Below, piece after piece: positions 52,766 to 61,484 of a stretch of 64,000 bases of DNA. Source of the stretch: JAZKID01 sp963714065 (GTDB taxonomy: Bacteria; Pseudomonadota; Alphaproteobacteria; Rhizobiales; UBA4765). The position numbers and the translations under genes are program-made. Below the pieces are notes generated by a model. It was not told where the DNA came from, ran no database searches, and was given only the letters and a program-made list of their open reading frames with translations. The DNA is taken from the NCBI GenBank assembly GCA_963714065.1, contig OY970226.1, forward strand, positions 930,001 to 994,000, in the 5' to 3' direction. Every line of letters begins with the position of its first letter. Position 1 is the stretch's first letter.

Positions 52766-53542
52766 TTATTCGATAATATTCGTCACGCGCGCAAAAACGA
52801 GCACATTCACTTCTCTTGCGCCCGCTTTCAGCAAGGCCTTTGTGGCCGCACCGAGCGTGGCGCCCGATGTCATCACATCGTCGATCAGCAAAACGCTGCG
52901 ATCGCGCAGGACGGGCACCCTTGCCGTTTTCACGCTGAATACGCCCGCAAGATTGCGCGCCCTTGCCTCGCGCGACAGACCGACCTGCGAGCGTGTGGAT
53001 TTATGGCGTTTAAGAGCCCCGGCCAAAAAATTCTTGCCGTTCTGTTTCGCCACAGCCTTTGCCAGCAGCGCCGACTGGTTGCAGCGCCGCCGGATGAAAC
53101 GGCCCCAGTGCAACGGTACCGGGCAGACAAGGTCGGCCTGCTCGATCAGCTCAGGTGCTGCGCGCGACATCAGCCGTGCCATCAAAGGCGCGTAATCGTG
53201 GCGGTCCTTGTATTTCAGCCCATGCACCAGATCGGCGGCCAACTCTTCGAACAGCGCGACCGCGCGCGCCTGCGACCAGGGCGGCGGAAAGCGATAGGCT
53301 TCGGGCGAAAGCGCGTCTGCCGCCTTTTCATAGGAAAACGGCACGGCGTATTTTTCACAAAACGGGCGGCTGATGAAATGCAGCCGTTTCCAGCAGACGG
53401 GGCACAGGGCATGACTTTCCGCCAGAAGAACATTGCAGCCCGCGCAATTCGGCGGCAGGAAGAGACGCATGAAAAAATTCCGGGCCCGGCCGGCAGGAAA
53501 GCCGGCGATCCTTTCTTTTTTTGCAATGCGCTTCTGCCGCAT
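52766..53542 (-). CDS. comF: ComF-family phosphoribosyltransferase-like protein
   Basis: 258 residues: an N-terminal zinc-ribbon-like four-Cys motif (CAGCNVLLAESHALCPVCW), and a C-terminal PRTase-like domain with VCPVPLHWGRFIRRRCNQSALLA and the phosphoribosyl loop RSVLLIDDVMTSGATLGAATKAL. ComF proteins act in DNA uptake in naturally competent bacteria, but in many alphaproteobacteria their role is not proven. It converges with ubiG, the stops one base apart. Confidence 0.87.
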   Translation of the reverse strand: MRQKRIAKKERIAGFPAGRARNFFMRLFLPPNCAGCNVLLAESHALCPVCWKRLHFISRPFCEKYAVPFSYEKAADALSPEAYRFPPPWSQARAVALFEELAADLVHGLKYKDRHDYAPLMARLMSRAAPELIEQADLVCPVPLHWGRFIRRRCNQSALLAKAVAKQNGKNFLAGALKRHKSTRSQVGLSREARARNLAGVFSVKTARVPVLRDRSVLLIDDVMTSGATLGAATKALLKAGAREVNVLVFARVTNIIE

Positions 53543-53578
53543 GGTAAAATGCTATAGCGAAATGCCCGGGCTGCCAAC

Positions 53579-54343
53579 ATGAACCGCAACGCGCCATTCC
53601 TTTTCGACCACGCGCTCCTGCACAAACGTGCACAACGCGCGGCCACGCAGGCTATGAACAACCCCTTTCTCGGCACCATAGCCGAAGACCTGCATACGCG
53701 CTTAAATCCGGTGAGGCGCGATTTCGCAGATGCTTTGAACCTGTTCCCGCCCGGACCGCAGATCGGCGAAGCACTTAAGGCGAACGTGAAAATCGGCACA
53801 CTTCGCACCATCACCCTGCAAGAGCGGCCCGATCCCGAAGATCTGCAGCTTGGCGAGGAAAATTTCGACCTGATCATATCGTGCCTGGGGCTGCAATTTG
53901 CCAATGATTTGCCGGGCGTGCTTGCGCAGTTGCAGACCGCGCTGAAACCGGGCGGCATGCTGCTCGGCTGCCTGATGGGCGGCGAGACGCTGAAGGAATT
54001 GCGCGAAGTTTTCGCTGCGGCCGAGGCGGAGATCTTAGGCGGGCTGACGGCGCACATTCATCCCCATATCGAGGTCCGCCAGATGGGCGCGCTGATGCAG
54101 CGTGCGAAATTCGCGGAACCGATTATCGATATCGAAAAGCACGAGCTGGCTTACGAGACCTCGCTTGCGCTTTTGCGTGATCTGCATTTATGGAGCGTCG
54201 GCAATCTTCTGGTTGAACGCTCCCGCCGTTTTTTATCCCGTGCATTGCTGCAACGCGCAGACGAAATTTACCGGCAAAAATCCGACAGCGAAAAAATTCG
54301 CGCACGTTTCGACATCATATGGTTTTCCGGATGGGTCGCTTAA
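53579..54343 (+). CDS. SAM-dependent methyltransferase (BioC/NDUFAF5-like), short C terminus
   Basis: 254 residues. FDHALLHKRAQRAA at the N terminus, then the methyltransferase fold with NFDLIISCLGLQFANDLPGVLAQLQTALKPGGMLLGCLMGG and LRDLHLWSVGNLL. These fit the BioC/NDUFAF5-like methyltransferases of alphaproteobacteria. Homologues I recall continue some 20-40 residues beyond the FSGWVA end, so the tail seems short; the base sequence does not show a clear frameshift. Divergent from comF and convergent with the Flp pilin gene. Confidence 0.78.
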   Translation: MNRNAPFLFDHALLHKRAQRAATQAMNNPFLGTIAEDLHTRLNPVRRDFADALNLFPPGPQIGEALKANVKIGTLRTITLQERPDPEDLQLGEENFDLIISCLGLQFANDLPGVLAQLQTALKPGGMLLGCLMGGETLKELREVFAAAEAEILGGLTAHIHPHIEVRQMGALMQRAKFAEPIIDIEKHELAYETSLALLRDLHLWSVGNLLVERSRRFLSRALLQRADEIYRQKSDSEKIRARFDIIWFSGWVA

Positions 54344-54378
54344 GAACCTGAAATGTCCTGCAACTTTGAAGGTTCGAT

Positions 54379-54657
54379 TCAGGGGCCGCTGCCTCCCGCC
54401 GTACCATTGCCGCCGCCGCCAACAGTCCCTCTGCCGGCACTGATGGTTTCCCCTGGAGCCGTAGTTCCGCCACTGGCCGTCGCCGTGGCAACGGCAATCC
54501 TGTCGAACGTATTGTTGAGGGCGCCATCCAGGCGCGAAAGGGCAGCAAAAAGAACAAGCGCAATCCCGGCAGCGATCATGCCGTATTCGATCCCGGTTGC
54601 CCCGGAGCGATCGAAGAGCATCCTCTTTATATGGGCTATGAACTTCATAAACTCCAC
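54379..54657 (-). CDS. flp: Flp/Fap pilin (major Tad pilin)
   Basis: 92 residues: a basic leader (MKFIAHIKRMLFDRSG) with the prepilin cleavage after Gly, then the hydrophobic pilin core ATGIEYGMIAAGIALVLFAAL with the conserved Glu at position 5. The C-terminal third is Gly/Thr/Ser-rich (GGTTAPGETI to TAGGSGP), longer than the usual 50-65-residue pilin. The start may be 54648 (MKFIAHIKRM). It sits about 28 kb from the Tad machinery genes. Confidence 0.87.
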   Translation of the reverse strand: MEFMKFIAHIKRMLFDRSGATGIEYGMIAAGIALVLFAALSRLDGALNNTFDRIAVATATASGGTTAPGETISAGRGTVGGGGNGTAGGSGP

Positions 54658-54881
54658 CCGGTGCAGGCAAAAGCTATTGCGGCCATAGGCTAAAATACAC
54701 TTTTAGGCGCCATAAAACGGTGAGGCAAATGGTTAAAATGCATGGCAAGCGCGCCAAACAGGGGGCAGGGTTTATTTTCGGTCTATCGCCATTATGACAG
54801 GAAATGTTCCGGCAAGACTTTTCCCTTGCAAGACAAAGAAACTATTGCCATCTAAGCTGGCATCTTAGAAAAGTTATTTGA

Positions 54882-55730
54882 ATGGCGTTTAAAAAGATCA
54901 TTGCTTATCAGGGCGAGCCGGGGGCGAATTCCCATATCGCGTGCGTCGAGGCTTACCCCGGTTTCGAGACCCTCGCCTGCCCCACCTTCGAGGACTGCTT
55001 TGCCGCGGTAGAAAACAACGATGCCGGGCTTGCCATGATCCCGATCGAGAATTCGATTGCCGGGCGCGTTGCCGATATCCACGCGCTGTTGCCCTATGCG
55101 CAGCTTTCCATCGTCGCCGAATATTTCTTGCCTATCCGCTTTCATCTGATGGCGACGGATGCTGCAACGATTGAAAGCCTGCAATCGGCCGAAAGCCATA
55201 TCATGGCCTTGAGCCAGTGCCGCCAGACCCTGCGCACGCTGAAACTGAGACCCGTGGCCACCGCCGATACGGCGGGCGCCGCGCGCGCCATTGCGGAAAG
55301 TCAGGATCCGAAACGGGCCGCACTCGCCTCGGAGCTGGCTGCGAACATCTATGGCCTGAAAATCCTGCGCGAGGACTGCCAGGATGCCGCGCATAATACG
55401 ACACGCTTCGTCATTCTCTCGAAAAACGCGGAGCGCGCATCGCCAGAGCAGACCGTGCTGACCACATTCATCTTCCGCGTGCGCAATATTCCGGCCGCCC
55501 TTTACAAGGCGCTCGGCGGCTTTGCTTCGAATGGCCTGAACATGACGAAGCTTGAAAGCTATATGGTGGACGGCCAGTTCTCCGCGACCATGTTTTATGC
55601 CGATGTCGAAGGACATCCGGAGGAGCCGGGTTTGAAACGCGCACTCGAAGAATTGCAGTTTTTCACCGATGAATTCAGGATCCTGGGTGTTTATCCGGCA
55701 CATGGATTTCGCAGGCAGCAGACGGCTTAA
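54882..55730 (+). CDS. pheA: Prephenate dehydratase
   Basis: Makes phenylpyruvate for phenylalanine synthesis. 282 residues: the PDT domain (IAYQGEPGANSHIACVEAY, then DCFAAVENNDAGLAMIPIENSIAGRVADIH and the catalytic TTRFVILS), and a C-terminal ACT regulatory domain (TFIFRVRNIPAALYKALGGFASNGLNMTKLESYMVDGQFSATMFYADVEG). Alphaproteobacteria often have this stand-alone form without chorismate mutase. Feedback by phenylalanine through the ACT domain is expected from the family. Confidence 0.96.
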   Translation: MAFKKIIAYQGEPGANSHIACVEAYPGFETLACPTFEDCFAAVENNDAGLAMIPIENSIAGRVADIHALLPYAQLSIVAEYFLPIRFHLMATDAATIESLQSAESHIMALSQCRQTLRTLKLRPVATADTAGAARAIAESQDPKRAALASELAANIYGLKILREDCQDAAHNTTRFVILSKNAERASPEQTVLTTFIFRVRNIPAALYKALGGFASNGLNMTKLESYMVDGQFSATMFYADVEGHPEEPGLKRALEELQFFTDEFRILGVYPAHGFRRQQTA

Positions 55731-55770
55731 AACGCTTGCCAGCCTTGCCCTTTCCCCCATATATAAATAT

Positions 55771-55865
55771 GGGAGACCGGCAATGGGCGCGCGGATCGCC
55801 AACCGGGTCAGGTCCGGAAGGAAGCAGCCCTAACGAGTTTTGCGCGGGTCGTTGTCCGGTCTCTC
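55771..55865 (+). ncRNA. ffs: Signal recognition particle RNA (4.5S type)
   Basis: A single long hairpin: GGGAGACCGG (55771-55780) pairs with the 3' CCGGTCTC part (55856-55863). The apical motif GTCAGGTCCGGAAGGAAGCAGCC (within 55808-55830) has the GGAAGC tetraloop region and AGCAGCC bulge of bacterial SRP RNA. About 95 bases, the short proteobacterial type. It begins 40 bases past pheA and is followed by an orphan gene. Confidence 0.95.
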
Positions 55866-55947
55866 ACTTTAAAAATTGCATCGCCAAGTCTTGCGTTAAG
55901 CCCTGCATTTTTCTGCAAATAAATTTCATAAAAACCTGAGGGGCCTC

Positions 55948-57054
55948 ATGTTTCGCAATACGGAATTTGTGCGTCGATCTTTATCCTCTGCTTTAATTTA
56001 TCTTGCAAACGACGCTTTTCCCGCAGCTTTCGATGATGCCTCCAAATCAGACTGCGCAAATTGGCAAGCCGACGACGCTAAAAACCGGCAAGATTACGAT
56101 AATTTGCGCCAGCGGTTTAATCAGATATTTCATCCTGATTCATGGCATAATTTATGGTCTGACATTATCAATAATATCTTCGGTTTTCGCAGCGACAAGT
56201 GGAGAAACATCTTACTTCCCAGCGTTCAGGACGCTTTGAAAGAATTATTTCATACACTTCACATAAGCGATGAAAACTGGTTCCAAAAAATAAATTTCAA
56301 CCATTACGGCAATCGAACCATAAACGATTTATTGCTGGATCTTCTTGCCGATCTTCGTGCCAATCTTGCCGAAGCGCAAAGAATTGCAAATTGCAGACCA
56401 TCCGAACAACCGGCGACGAAGCGCGTTCCTTTCCTTGTCGAACGCGAATACGGCATGCGGCCATCAAACAAAAAAATAAGGCCGCTGGCGCCAGTTTCCG
56501 TACCTTCCGGCGAATGGTCACCCAATGCAAAAACAGCCTTGAAAGTCGTTGGCATTACGATTGGAGCCGGCGTTGTGGCCTATCTTGCGGCACCTGCCGT
56601 ACTGGCCTATCTTGGCGGGCTGACGCTCACTGAGGCTGCCGCAAGCGCACTGGCCATTCTGGCGGCAGGTGGCATTTTCTCGTCATCTTCCAAGGCACAG
56701 GCAGCAACACCCGCAGACCCGCTTCTGCCACAAGTACCTTTGGTTATCAGGCCAGGAAAGCAGGCCCTGCCTGCGCGCCTTCCCGCCAATGTTGTGGGTT
56801 GGCAATACCCCAACAAGATTGTAGTTGCGCCTTCAAACGGCAAGGTTGTGCATCCATCATTAATCGACGGCAAGAGGACCCATGAAGGCCATCCTTTCTT
56901 TGTCTATGAAAGCGCCGATAAACTGCATAAGGCGCTCCTTGTCAACGAAGCCGATTTTCAGGCGTTTGAATTTCAATTGCCCGAGGCGATAAACTGGCAG
57001 GTTATCAGCCTCGAAACCGGCCTGATGAAACCGGTGCAAAAGCGGCCCTACTAG
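55948..57054 (+). CDS. Hypothetical protein with a central membrane stretch, orphan
   Basis: 368 residues I do not recognise. Asn/Asp/Trp-rich N-terminal 130 residues (for example FHPDSWHNLWSDIINNIFGF), a linker with KKIRPLAPVSVP, a hydrophobic Ala/Gly block (TALKVVGITIGAGVVAYLAAPAVLAYLGGLTLTE, residues about 195-240) and a globular C-terminal part ending EAINWQVISLETGLMKPVQKRPY. More AT-rich than dnaX, with GAGGGG before the start. It interrupts the common pheA/ffs to dnaX neighbourhood and may be an acquired gene. No function assignable. Confidence 0.6.
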   Translation: MFRNTEFVRRSLSSALIYLANDAFPAAFDDASKSDCANWQADDAKNRQDYDNLRQRFNQIFHPDSWHNLWSDIINNIFGFRSDKWRNILLPSVQDALKELFHTLHISDENWFQKINFNHYGNRTINDLLLDLLADLRANLAEAQRIANCRPSEQPATKRVPFLVEREYGMRPSNKKIRPLAPVSVPSGEWSPNAKTALKVVGITIGAGVVAYLAAPAVLAYLGGLTLTEAAASALAILAAGGIFSSSSKAQAATPADPLLPQVPLVIRPGKQALPARLPANVVGWQYPNKIVVAPSNGKVVHPSLIDGKRTHEGHPFFVYESADKLHKALLVNEADFQAFEFQLPEAINWQVISLETGLMKPVQKRPY

Positions 57055-57114
57055 ATTTGATTGCGGCCCAGGTTTTTTGCTGAAAGACTGAAATAAACTT
57101 GCTATAAGCTTCTC

Positions 57115-58824
57115 ATGTCCGAAACTCTTTCCCCCTATCGCGTGCTTGCGCGCAAATACCGGCCGAAAACCTTCAAGGACCTGATCGGCCAGGAGGCGAT
57201 GGTGCGCACCCTCACCAATGCTTATCAGACGGGCCGCATCGCGCAGGCCTATATGCTGACAGGCGTGCGCGGCGTCGGCAAGACGACGACGGCACGCATT
57301 CTCGCGCGCGGTCTCAATTTCGAGCGCGCCGACGGTTCCGGCGCGCCGACCGTGGACCTTCCCGAGGAAGGCGTGCATTGCCAGGCCATTATCGAAGGCC
57401 GCCATGTCGACGTGCAGGAAATGGATGCCGCCTCGCACACCGGCATCGGCGATATTCGCGAGATCACCGAAGCATCACGCTACAAGCCGATGAGCGCGCG
57501 CTACAAGGTCTTCATCATCGACGAAGTGCATATGCTCTCGAATGCAGCCTTCAATGGCCTGCTCAAGACGCTGGAAGAACCACCGGAGCATGTGAAATTC
57601 ATTTTCGCCACCACCGAAATCCGTAAAGTGCCCGTTACCGTTCTCTCGCGCTGCCAGCGTTTCGATCTGCGGCGCATCGATCTTCCGCTGCTATCGCAAC
57701 ATTTGCAAAAAATTGCCGCGCTTGAGAACATGCAGCTCGAAGAGGAAGCCTCCCTCATGCTAGCGCGCGCGGCGGAAGGCTCCGTCCGCGACGGGCTCTC
57801 ATTGCTCGACCAGGCGATTGCGCATCAGGGCGAGAGCGGCTCGATCACGCCCAACCTTATCGCCTCCATGCTCGGCCTCGGCGACCGCACGCGCATTTAC
57901 GATCTTCTCGAAAATCTTTTTGCAGGCGATGCGAAAGCAGCGCTGGCCGGTTTCGATGCGCTTTATCAGGCAGGCAGCGATCCTCTCTCTCTTGCGGGCG
58001 AACTTCTGGAAGGCGTGCATCTTGCCACGAAAGCGAAAATCGCGCCGCACAGCATCAGGGAAGCGGGCCTGCCGGAAGCCGAGCGCCTGCGCGCCGAGGA
58101 TATGGGCCAACGCCTTTCCCTGCGCGCGCTCACACGCGGCTGGCAATTACTGCTGAAAGGTTTGCAGGAAATGCAAAGCGCGTCGCTACCGAAAGAAACG
58201 CTGGATATGCTTTTAATCCGCATCGCGCACGCAGCCGACTTGCCGACGCCGGACGAGCTTGTGAAAATCGCCCAGACCGGCATTGCCCTGTCTCCTCCGT
58301 CTCGTCCTTCGCCCGCGCGCGGCGGCATGGAGCGTGCGAGCCCGCCGCGCTTCGATACCGTGCGCGGCAGCGCTGTTCCGATCGAGGTGCCCGCCCTTCC
58401 CGAGCAGGCCGACAATATGCCGCAGCTGCGTCTGCACAGTTTCGAGGATCTGGTCGCTCTGGCTGCGGAAAAACGCGACATCCCGCTGAAAGTCAATCTC
58501 GAGCGCGGCGTGCATCCCGTGCGTTTCGAGCACGGCAAGATCGAGCTTCGCCTCAACGAGCACGCGCCCGCGAGCCTGATCGGCGATCTGCAGAAAAAGC
58601 TGAACATGTGGACGGGGCAGCGCTGGGTGATCGTCGTCTCGCAAGAAGCGGGCGCGCGAACTCTGCATGAACAAAACGAAGAGAAGAAGCGCGCCCTTTC
58701 CGACAGCGTGCGTGCGCATCCTTCCGTGCAGGCCGTGCTTGCGCGGTTTCCGGGCGCCGAGATTGTCGATATCCGCACTCTGAGCGATGCGCCTCCCCCT
58801 GCTTCCCATGATATCGAGGAGTAA
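57115..58824 (+). CDS. dnaX: DNA polymerase III subunits gamma and tau
   Basis: Clamp-loader subunit. 569 residues: the AAA+ module with Walker A GVRGVGKTTTARILARGL, DAASHTGIGDIREI, the Walker B FIIDEVHMLSNAAFNGLLKTLEEPPEHVKFIFATTE and SRCQRFDLRRI, then domain III and a C-terminal part. The zinc site of E. coli is reduced: only HCQ remains of the Cys set, as in other alphaproteobacteria. No slippery A-run for programmed frameshifting is evident. It heads a dnaX-ybaB-recR operon. Confidence 0.96.
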   Translation: MSETLSPYRVLARKYRPKTFKDLIGQEAMVRTLTNAYQTGRIAQAYMLTGVRGVGKTTTARILARGLNFERADGSGAPTVDLPEEGVHCQAIIEGRHVDVQEMDAASHTGIGDIREITEASRYKPMSARYKVFIIDEVHMLSNAAFNGLLKTLEEPPEHVKFIFATTEIRKVPVTVLSRCQRFDLRRIDLPLLSQHLQKIAALENMQLEEEASLMLARAAEGSVRDGLSLLDQAIAHQGESGSITPNLIASMLGLGDRTRIYDLLENLFAGDAKAALAGFDALYQAGSDPLSLAGELLEGVHLATKAKIAPHSIREAGLPEAERLRAEDMGQRLSLRALTRGWQLLLKGLQEMQSASLPKETLDMLLIRIAHAADLPTPDELVKIAQTGIALSPPSRPSPARGGMERASPPRFDTVRGSAVPIEVPALPEQADNMPQLRLHSFEDLVALAAEKRDIPLKVNLERGVHPVRFEHGKIELRLNEHAPASLIGDLQKKLNMWTGQRWVIVVSQEAGARTLHEQNEEKKRALSDSVRAHPSVQAVLARFPGAEIVDIRTLSDAPPPASHDIEE

Positions 58825-58829
58825 GCGCC

Positions 58830-59150
58830 ATGGACCTGATGAAGATGATGAAGCAGGCCAAGGAAATGCAGGGCAAGATGCAGGACCTGCAAAGCCAGTT
58901 TGCCGATATCGAGGTTGGCGGCGCCTCTGGCGGCGGCATGGTCGAGGCAACGCTGACGGCGCAGGGTGCCTTAAAGCGGATCAAGATCGATCCCTCACTG
59001 CTGAACCCCAATGAGGCCGACATTCTCGAAGACCTGATCATGGCTGCGCATAACGATGCGCGCACAAAGGTGCAGGATGTCGTACAGAAGCAAATGCAGG
59101 CGGCGATGGGCGGGCTGACGCTGCCGCCGGGATTCAAGCTGCCTTTTTAG
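58830..59150 (+). CDS. ybaB: YbaB/EbfC nucleoid-associated protein
   Basis: 106 residues: LMKMMKQAKEMQGKMQDLQSQFADIEVGGASGGGMVEATLTAQG, the family N-terminal helix and Gly-rich strand, then KIDPSLLNPNEADILEDLI and GLTLPPGFKLPF at the end. DNA-binding dimer. Starts 5 bases after dnaX and ends 3 before recR, the standard operon. Confidence 0.95.
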   Translation: MDLMKMMKQAKEMQGKMQDLQSQFADIEVGGASGGGMVEATLTAQGALKRIKIDPSLLNPNEADILEDLIMAAHNDARTKVQDVVQKQMQAAMGGLTLPPGFKLPF

Positions 59151-59153
59151 ACA

Positions 59154-59768
59154 ATGGTCGTTCGCCGCACCTCCGCCGGGCCGGAAATCGAACGGCTGAT
59201 CCAGTTGCTTGCCAAAATGCCGGGCCTCGGCCCGCGTTCGGCGCGCCGTGCCGCCCTCCATCTGATCAAAAAGCGCGAGCAGCTTATGCTCCCCCTCAGC
59301 CTCGCGCTCAAGGAAGCGGGCGAGAAAATACTTGTCTGCAAAACCTGCGGCAATATCGATACGCTCGACCCATGCGCCATCTGCCGGGATAGCGCGCGCG
59401 ACACATCTTTGCTTGTCGTCGTGGAAGAAGTGGCGGACCTGTGGGCGCTGGAGCGCGCGGGCGTCGTGTCGGGGCGTTATCATGTGCTCGGCGGCATATT
59501 GTCTGCGCTCGACGGCGTCGGCCCTGAACAGCTCAATCTGAAATCCCTGCCTGCGCGCCTGCAGGAGGGCATACAGGAAGTGCTGCTGGCGCTTTCCGCC
59601 ACGATCGAGGGACAAACCACGGCACATTACGTCACCGATCTTTTGCAGAGTACGGGCGCGAATGTGAAAATCTCCCGCCTTGCGCATGGCGTGCCTGTCG
59701 GCGGCGAACTCGATTATCTGGACGAAGGCACGCTGAGCCTTGCCATTAAGGGGCGGCTGCCTTTCTAG
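59154..59768 (+). CDS. recR: Recombination protein RecR
   Basis: Works with RecFO to load RecA at gaps. 204 residues: helix-hairpin-helix region (LLAKMPGLGPRSARRAALHL), a four-Cys zinc motif (CKTCGNIDTLDPCAIC), and the TOPRIM region (LLVVVEEVADLWALERAGVVSGRYHVLGG; GVPVGGELDYLDEGTL). Standard length. Third gene of the dnaX operon. Confidence 0.96.
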   Translation: MVVRRTSAGPEIERLIQLLAKMPGLGPRSARRAALHLIKKREQLMLPLSLALKEAGEKILVCKTCGNIDTLDPCAICRDSARDTSLLVVVEEVADLWALERAGVVSGRYHVLGGILSALDGVGPEQLNLKSLPARLQEGIQEVLLALSATIEGQTTAHYVTDLLQSTGANVKISRLAHGVPVGGELDYLDEGTLSLAIKGRLPF

Positions 59769-59769
59769 A

Positions 59770-60318
59770 ATGAAAAACAACCACGATATCAAACTGGAAA
59801 CAGAGCGGTTGATACTGCGGCCAACCGCTCTTGAAGATTTTGAACCATGGTTCGAGATGATGCAGAACAAGGATGTCGCGCATTTCATCGGCAAGCCGTC
59901 GCGCTACATGGTCTGGCGCCTGTTTTCCGCCATGGCTGGTGCGTGGGCCCTGAAAGGCCATGCGCAGTTTTCTGTCATCGCAAAATCCTCCGGCAAGTGG
60001 ATCGGCCGCTGCGGACCGTGGCAGCCGGAAGGATGGCCAGGCACGGAAGTCGCCTATACGTTAGCCCGCCCTTATTGGGGCAAGGGTTATGCAACGGAGG
60101 CCGCAAGCGCTGCCATCGACTGGGCCTTCGACCATCTGGGATGGTGCGAGGTAATCCATTGTATCGATCCGGCGAATGTTAGATCTCAGAAAGTCGCGCA
60201 ACGTCTCGGCTCGCGCCTGCTGAAAAACAATGTGCCGCTGCCGCCCGACGAAACGCCGGGAGAGATCTGGGGGCAGACACGCGAAGACTGGCTTGCAAGA
60301 AAGGCCAGGAAATCATGA
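59770..60318 (+). CDS. GNAT acetyltransferase (RimJ/RimL-like), copy 1
   Basis: 182 residues from ATG 59770 (MKNNHDIKLETERLIL). N-acetyltransferase fold with ETERLILRPTALEDFEPW, the acetyl-CoA stretch PYWGKGYATEAASAAIDWAF, and VNRxxQKVAQRLGSRL-type ending. The substrate is unknown. It starts 1 base after recR and overlaps the next GNAT by 4, so it continues the operon. It is one of three tandem paralogues. Confidence 0.85.
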   Translation: MKNNHDIKLETERLILRPTALEDFEPWFEMMQNKDVAHFIGKPSRYMVWRLFSAMAGAWALKGHAQFSVIAKSSGKWIGRCGPWQPEGWPGTEVAYTLARPYWGKGYATEAASAAIDWAFDHLGWCEVIHCIDPANVRSQKVAQRLGSRLLKNNVPLPPDETPGEIWGQTREDWLARKARKS

Positions 60319-60854
60319 GCGGATTCATTCTCGGCCCAACTCTCGAAACCGAGCGCCTGATCCTGCGCCCACCTGAAGAGGCTGACTTCGAAATGCTGGC
60401 CGCCATGATGGGCGATGAGGAAACAGCACGTTATATCACCGGCCCGTTAAATCGTCGCGACAGCTGGCGTACGTTGACTGCCAATGCCGGCGCCTGGCTT
60501 TTCAAAGGCTACAGCGTGTTCGCGGTTGTCGAAAAAGAAAGCGGCGCATGGCTCGGCCGCGTCGGGCCCCTCTACCTGCCCGACTGGCCCGGAACGGAGG
60601 TAACCTGGGCTCTGCAGCGCCGCTATTGGGGCAAAGGCTATGCTTTTGAGGCGGCATGCGCCTGCATGGATTTTGTTGTCGATCAGCTTGGCTGGACAGA
60701 AATTATACATTGCATCGATCCCGAAAACACTGCTTCACGCAGGCTTGCCGAACGGCTCGGCTCACGCATTCTGCGCCAGACAAGTTTTTCCAAAGAGCAT
60801 GTTATCGATGTCTGGGGTCAGAACCGGGACACATGGCTGGCCAGAAGGCAGTAG
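60315..60854 (+). CDS. GNAT acetyltransferase, copy 2
   Basis: 179 residues. Same layout as the first copy: TLETERLILRPPEEADFEM, YWGKGYAFEAACACMDFVVD and ASRRLAERLGSRILRQ. The acetyl-CoA loop WGKGYA is identical across the three copies, while the N-terminal substrate part and the C-terminal end differ. Overlaps copy 1 by 4 bases. Confidence 0.85.
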   Translation: MSGFILGPTLETERLILRPPEEADFEMLAAMMGDEETARYITGPLNRRDSWRTLTANAGAWLFKGYSVFAVVEKESGAWLGRVGPLYLPDWPGTEVTWALQRRYWGKGYAFEAACACMDFVVDQLGWTEIIHCIDPENTASRRLAERLGSRILRQTSFSKEHVIDVWGQNRDTWLARRQ

Positions 60855-60856
60855 AA

Positions 60857-61411
60857 ATGAACAAAACAATCATCCTCGGCACCACTCTCGAAACCGAGCG
60901 CCTGATCCTGCGCCTGCCCATGGAGTGCGATCTTGACGGCTGGAGCGAGATGATGGGCCATGAAGAGGCCTCGCGCTTTATTGGCGGGGTTTTGTCGCGA
61001 CCGGAATGCTGGCGACAGCTTTCTGCCACCGTGGGTTCATGGGTGCTGAAAGGTTTCGGCATGTTCTCCGTACTCGAAAAGGAAAGCGGCAATTGGATCG
61101 GCCGTATCGGGCCGATGCAACCCGAAGGCTGGCCGGGCACGGAGATAGGGTATGGCTTGCACCAAAACTATTGGGGCAAGGGCTATGCCTTTGAGGCAGC
61201 CTGCACCTGCATCGACTGGGCCTTCGACAATTTGGGCTGGAGCGAGGTGATCCATTGCATCGAGCCTGCCAATATCAATTCGCGAAAGCTTGCAGAGCGG
61301 CTTGGCTCACGCAAGCTGCGCACGACCTTCATGCCCCCGCCCCTGCACGGCAAGCCTTACGACATCTGGGGACAGACGCGCGAGGAATGGCGGGCGAGAA
61401 AAAACCCTTAA
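60857..61411 (+). CDS. GNAT acetyltransferase, copy 3
   Basis: 184 residues from ATG 60857 (MNKTIILGTTLETERLIL). Same layout: NYWGKGYAFEAACTCIDWAF, INSRKLAERLGSRKL. Copies 2 and 3 begin with nearly the same phrase (GTTLETERLILR / GPTLETERLILRP), so they are probably a newer duplication than copy 1. All three end with a W-G-Q-xR-xxW pattern (DIWGQTREEW; EIWGQTREDW), hinting at a shared substrate. Confidence 0.85.
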   Translation: MNKTIILGTTLETERLILRLPMECDLDGWSEMMGHEEASRFIGGVLSRPECWRQLSATVGSWVLKGFGMFSVLEKESGNWIGRIGPMQPEGWPGTEIGYGLHQNYWGKGYAFEAACTCIDWAFDNLGWSEVIHCIEPANINSRKLAERLGSRKLRTTFMPPPLHGKPYDIWGQTREEWRARKNP

Positions 61412-61484
61412 GTATCAAACTTCGAAAAACCGCGACAAGTAAAAGAAAAACAAAAGAATATAACGCAGAATTAAAGCTTTGCAG

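Noticed and set aside
53579..54343. Frameshift at the end of the methyltransferase gene
   Set aside because: The protein looks short at the C terminus, but no alternative frame restores the family end, so I treat it as a short homologue.
55748..55770. The AT-rich ATATATAAATAT just before the SRP RNA as a specific promoter element
   Set aside because: It suits a promoter region but I cannot place -35 and -10 boxes with any certainty.
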